Positions 61,990-64,000 of a stretch of 64,000 bases of DNA are shown here, piece by piece. How positions within the stretch are numbered: the stretch's first letter is position 1; every line of letters begins with the position of its first letter. The stretch lies in assembly GCF_033954835.1 (NCBI RefSeq), contig NZ_CP121471.1, positions 4,830,501 through 4,894,500 of the forward strand, given 5' to 3'. The stretch is from Thiorhodovibrio frisius (GTDB taxonomy: Bacteria; Pseudomonadota; Gammaproteobacteria; Chromatiales; Chromatiaceae). The notes under the pieces are model-generated. The model was not told the origin of the DNA. It did no database searches and worked only from the letters and a program-made list of their open reading frames with translations. The translations under genes and the position numbers were made by a program.

Positions 61990-62532
61990 TCAGCACAGAG
62001 TTGCAGGGTCCGCCACTCTGGCCTTGGTCGTGTGCTGACGCGCCGGGAAGAAGCGATAGTCCTCGCTCACGCAATAAGACAACCACTTGGCAAGAAACCA
62101 GTTGGCGTTCCATTTCGATTGCAGGTTTGCCAGACGATCATCGCCAAGCAGCGGCAGGGCCGTCTGACGCAGCGCGATCACCTCGACCTGGCGCGCGTCA
62201 TGGCAGACGCGCAATCTGGCATCAGGGTCTGCCTGAAACGATTCTGCTGGCAAAGAGTCTGACTGGAGATGTCCGACTGGGAACATTTCCTGCCCCATCT
62301 CAACACACTGAGGCCCACCCTGGGGTGAAAAGCGGTAGGTCAAGCGCACCATGGTGGTATAGCGCGCCTGATCAATCACGTCCAGGTAAAGATCTGTGCC
62401 CCGACCCGGTGCCCGATGCGCCCCTGACAACAGGCGCAAATCGGGCGCCAGGCACAGGAGCAGACGGTGATTTTCTTCCATCAGTTCGAGCAGGTCGCCG
62501 ACCGTTGGGCCGCGCAGCCAGGAAATGGCCAT
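61990..62532 (-). CDS. DUF1249 (YqiB-like) protein
   Basis: 180 residues. Three conserved blocks match DUF1249: DQARYTTMVRLTYRF, DARLRVCHDARQVEVIA and NANWFLAKWLSYCVSEDYRF. It has a longer N- and C-terminus than E. coli YqiB (about 140 residues). It is a soluble protein of unknown function. It lies between iscR and the thioredoxin gene on the same strand. Confidence 0.82.
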   Translation of the reverse strand: MAISWLRGPTVGDLLELMEENHRLLLCLAPDLRLLSGAHRAPGRGTDLYLDVIDQARYTTMVRLTYRFSPQGGPQCVEMGQEMFPVGHLQSDSLPAESFQADPDARLRVCHDARQVEVIALRQTALPLLGDDRLANLQSKWNANWFLAKWLSYCVSEDYRFFPARQHTTKARVADPATLC

Positions 62533-62569
62533 AACAGAGAGGGCTCCGGAAGAACACAGGCAACAGCTG

Positions 62570-62947
62570 TCAGCCGTTGTTGGCCGCCGCCTGCTGCTGC
62601 TCCATGTCGGCGCGCACCTTGTCCATGTCGAGCTCGCTGGCCTGGGTGAGCAGATCGCGGAAAGATGCCTCCGGCAGCGCGCCAGCCTGGGAGAAAATAA
62701 TCACCTGGTCGCGGAAGATCATCAGCGTGGGGATCGAGCGGATCTGGAAATGCGCCGCGAGCTGCTGCTCTTCCTCAGTGTTGACCTTGGCGAAAACGAT
62801 GTCGTCGTGATCGTTCGAGACTTTCTCATAAACAGGTGCAAAGGAGCGGCAGGGACCGCACCACGGCGCCCAATAATCAACAACAACGAAAGGGTTTTGC
62901 GTAATCGTGGACTCGAAATTGTCGCTGGTCAGTTCAACGATAGCCAT
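62570..62947 (-). CDS. Thioredoxin
   Basis: 125 residues with the active site WCGPC (C30, C33), the conserved cis-Pro region SIPTLMIF and the DYWAPWC strand. There is no signal peptide, so it is cytoplasmic. The C-terminal 20 residues are a Gln/Ala-rich helical tail not found in the classical TrxA, so it may be a dedicated thioredoxin rather than the main one. It is 37 bases upstream of the DUF1249 gene. Confidence 0.88.
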   Translation of the reverse strand: MAIVELTSDNFESTITQNPFVVVDYWAPWCGPCRSFAPVYEKVSNDHDDIVFAKVNTEEEQQLAAHFQIRSIPTLMIFRDQVIIFSQAGALPEASFRDLLTQASELDMDKVRADMEQQQAAANNG

Positions 62948-63060
62948 CTTGGCCTCCTGTTAGCTTGAATCTGGTTGCAGTATGGCTGCCAGTGTAACAG
63001 ATCAGCACAATCCCGACAGCGCCGCTCTGGTGCTCGAAAGCGCGGCAATCGAACACTTAA

Positions 63061-63091
63061 AGTAAAAACAGCGCCGGCTGGATGCCGGCGC
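63061..63091 (-). terminator. Rho-independent terminator of adk
   Basis: On the reverse strand GCGCCGGC / GCCGGCGC (63071-63091) form an 8-bp GC-rich stem with an ATCCA loop, followed by TGTTTTTACTTT. It directly follows the adk stop codon. Confidence 0.88.
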
Positions 63092-63099
63092 CGTGGTCT

Positions 63100-64000
<901 letters not shown>

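Overview
This is about 64 kb of GC-rich chromosome from a gammaproteobacterium. The backbone is typical of that class: tig-clpP-clpX-lon-hupB-tRNA-ppiD in order, then hemN, prmB, iscR, a DUF1249 protein, a thioredoxin and adk. A bifunctional sucrose-phosphate synthase, a common route to the compatible solute sucrose in halotolerant phototrophs, and a general resemblance to purple sulfur bacteria suggest Chromatiales. That placement is an inference; no photosynthesis or rRNA gene is present to confirm it.

Layout. 1-3.2 kb: a cut-off BepA-type protease and a MoxR/VWA pair. 3.6-9.7 kb: small conserved proteins, an exported ATP-dependent DNA ligase, a PIN toxin-antitoxin pair coupled to topoisomerase III, and a Gln/Ser/Thr-rich protein. 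9.7-15.6 kb: single-gene units (HAD phosphatase, metallo-beta-lactamase-fold enzyme, VanZ, OsmC, PcfJ-like, LysE, CinA/MoaB-like) and the relic of an RlaP-type nucleotidyltransferase. 15.7-20.5 kb: an Mla/MCE-type lipid-transport operon headed by a RyR-domain protein. 20.9-23.2 kb: an unrecognised protein with an EamA transporter. 23.4-28.4 kb: a 1,691-residue DUF4062/nSTAND/WD40 protein. 28.8-32 kb: a SEC-C/TPR protein and a zinc-ribbon membrane protein. 32.4-35.1 kb: ParA, CheV and a lipoprotein M48 protease. 35.1-38.1 kb: a decayed ParE toxin with its intact antitoxin, a sodium-solute symporter, and an MNT nucleotidyltransferase with a short HEPN-like partner. 38.1-40.4 kb: sucrose synthesis. 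41-47.9 kb: a four-gene peptide ABC transporter. 48-64 kb: fabI and the protein-quality-control/housekeeping block with two tRNA genes.

The most distinctive structure is a family of five interspersed elements of about 170 bp, each a nested palindrome with ATACC...GGTAT ends, all in the first 29 kb and none in the housekeeping half. Two copies in opposite orientation bracket the giant STAND gene within tens of bases on each side. One copy has landed inside the MCE operon, between the ATPase and MCE genes, and supplies the last codons of the ATPase. That ATPase has a degenerate signature motif, Walker B and H-loop. The RyR-domain protein translationally coupled to an MCE transporter, and the element-flanked STAND protein, are the best candidates for undescribed biology.

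Toxin-antitoxin genes are frequent: one apparently complete PIN pair, one ParD-ParE pair with a dead toxin, and one MNT-HEPN-like pair with a short partner. With the RlaP relic, they mark the first 38 kb as an accessory-rich stretch where genes are being gained and lost.
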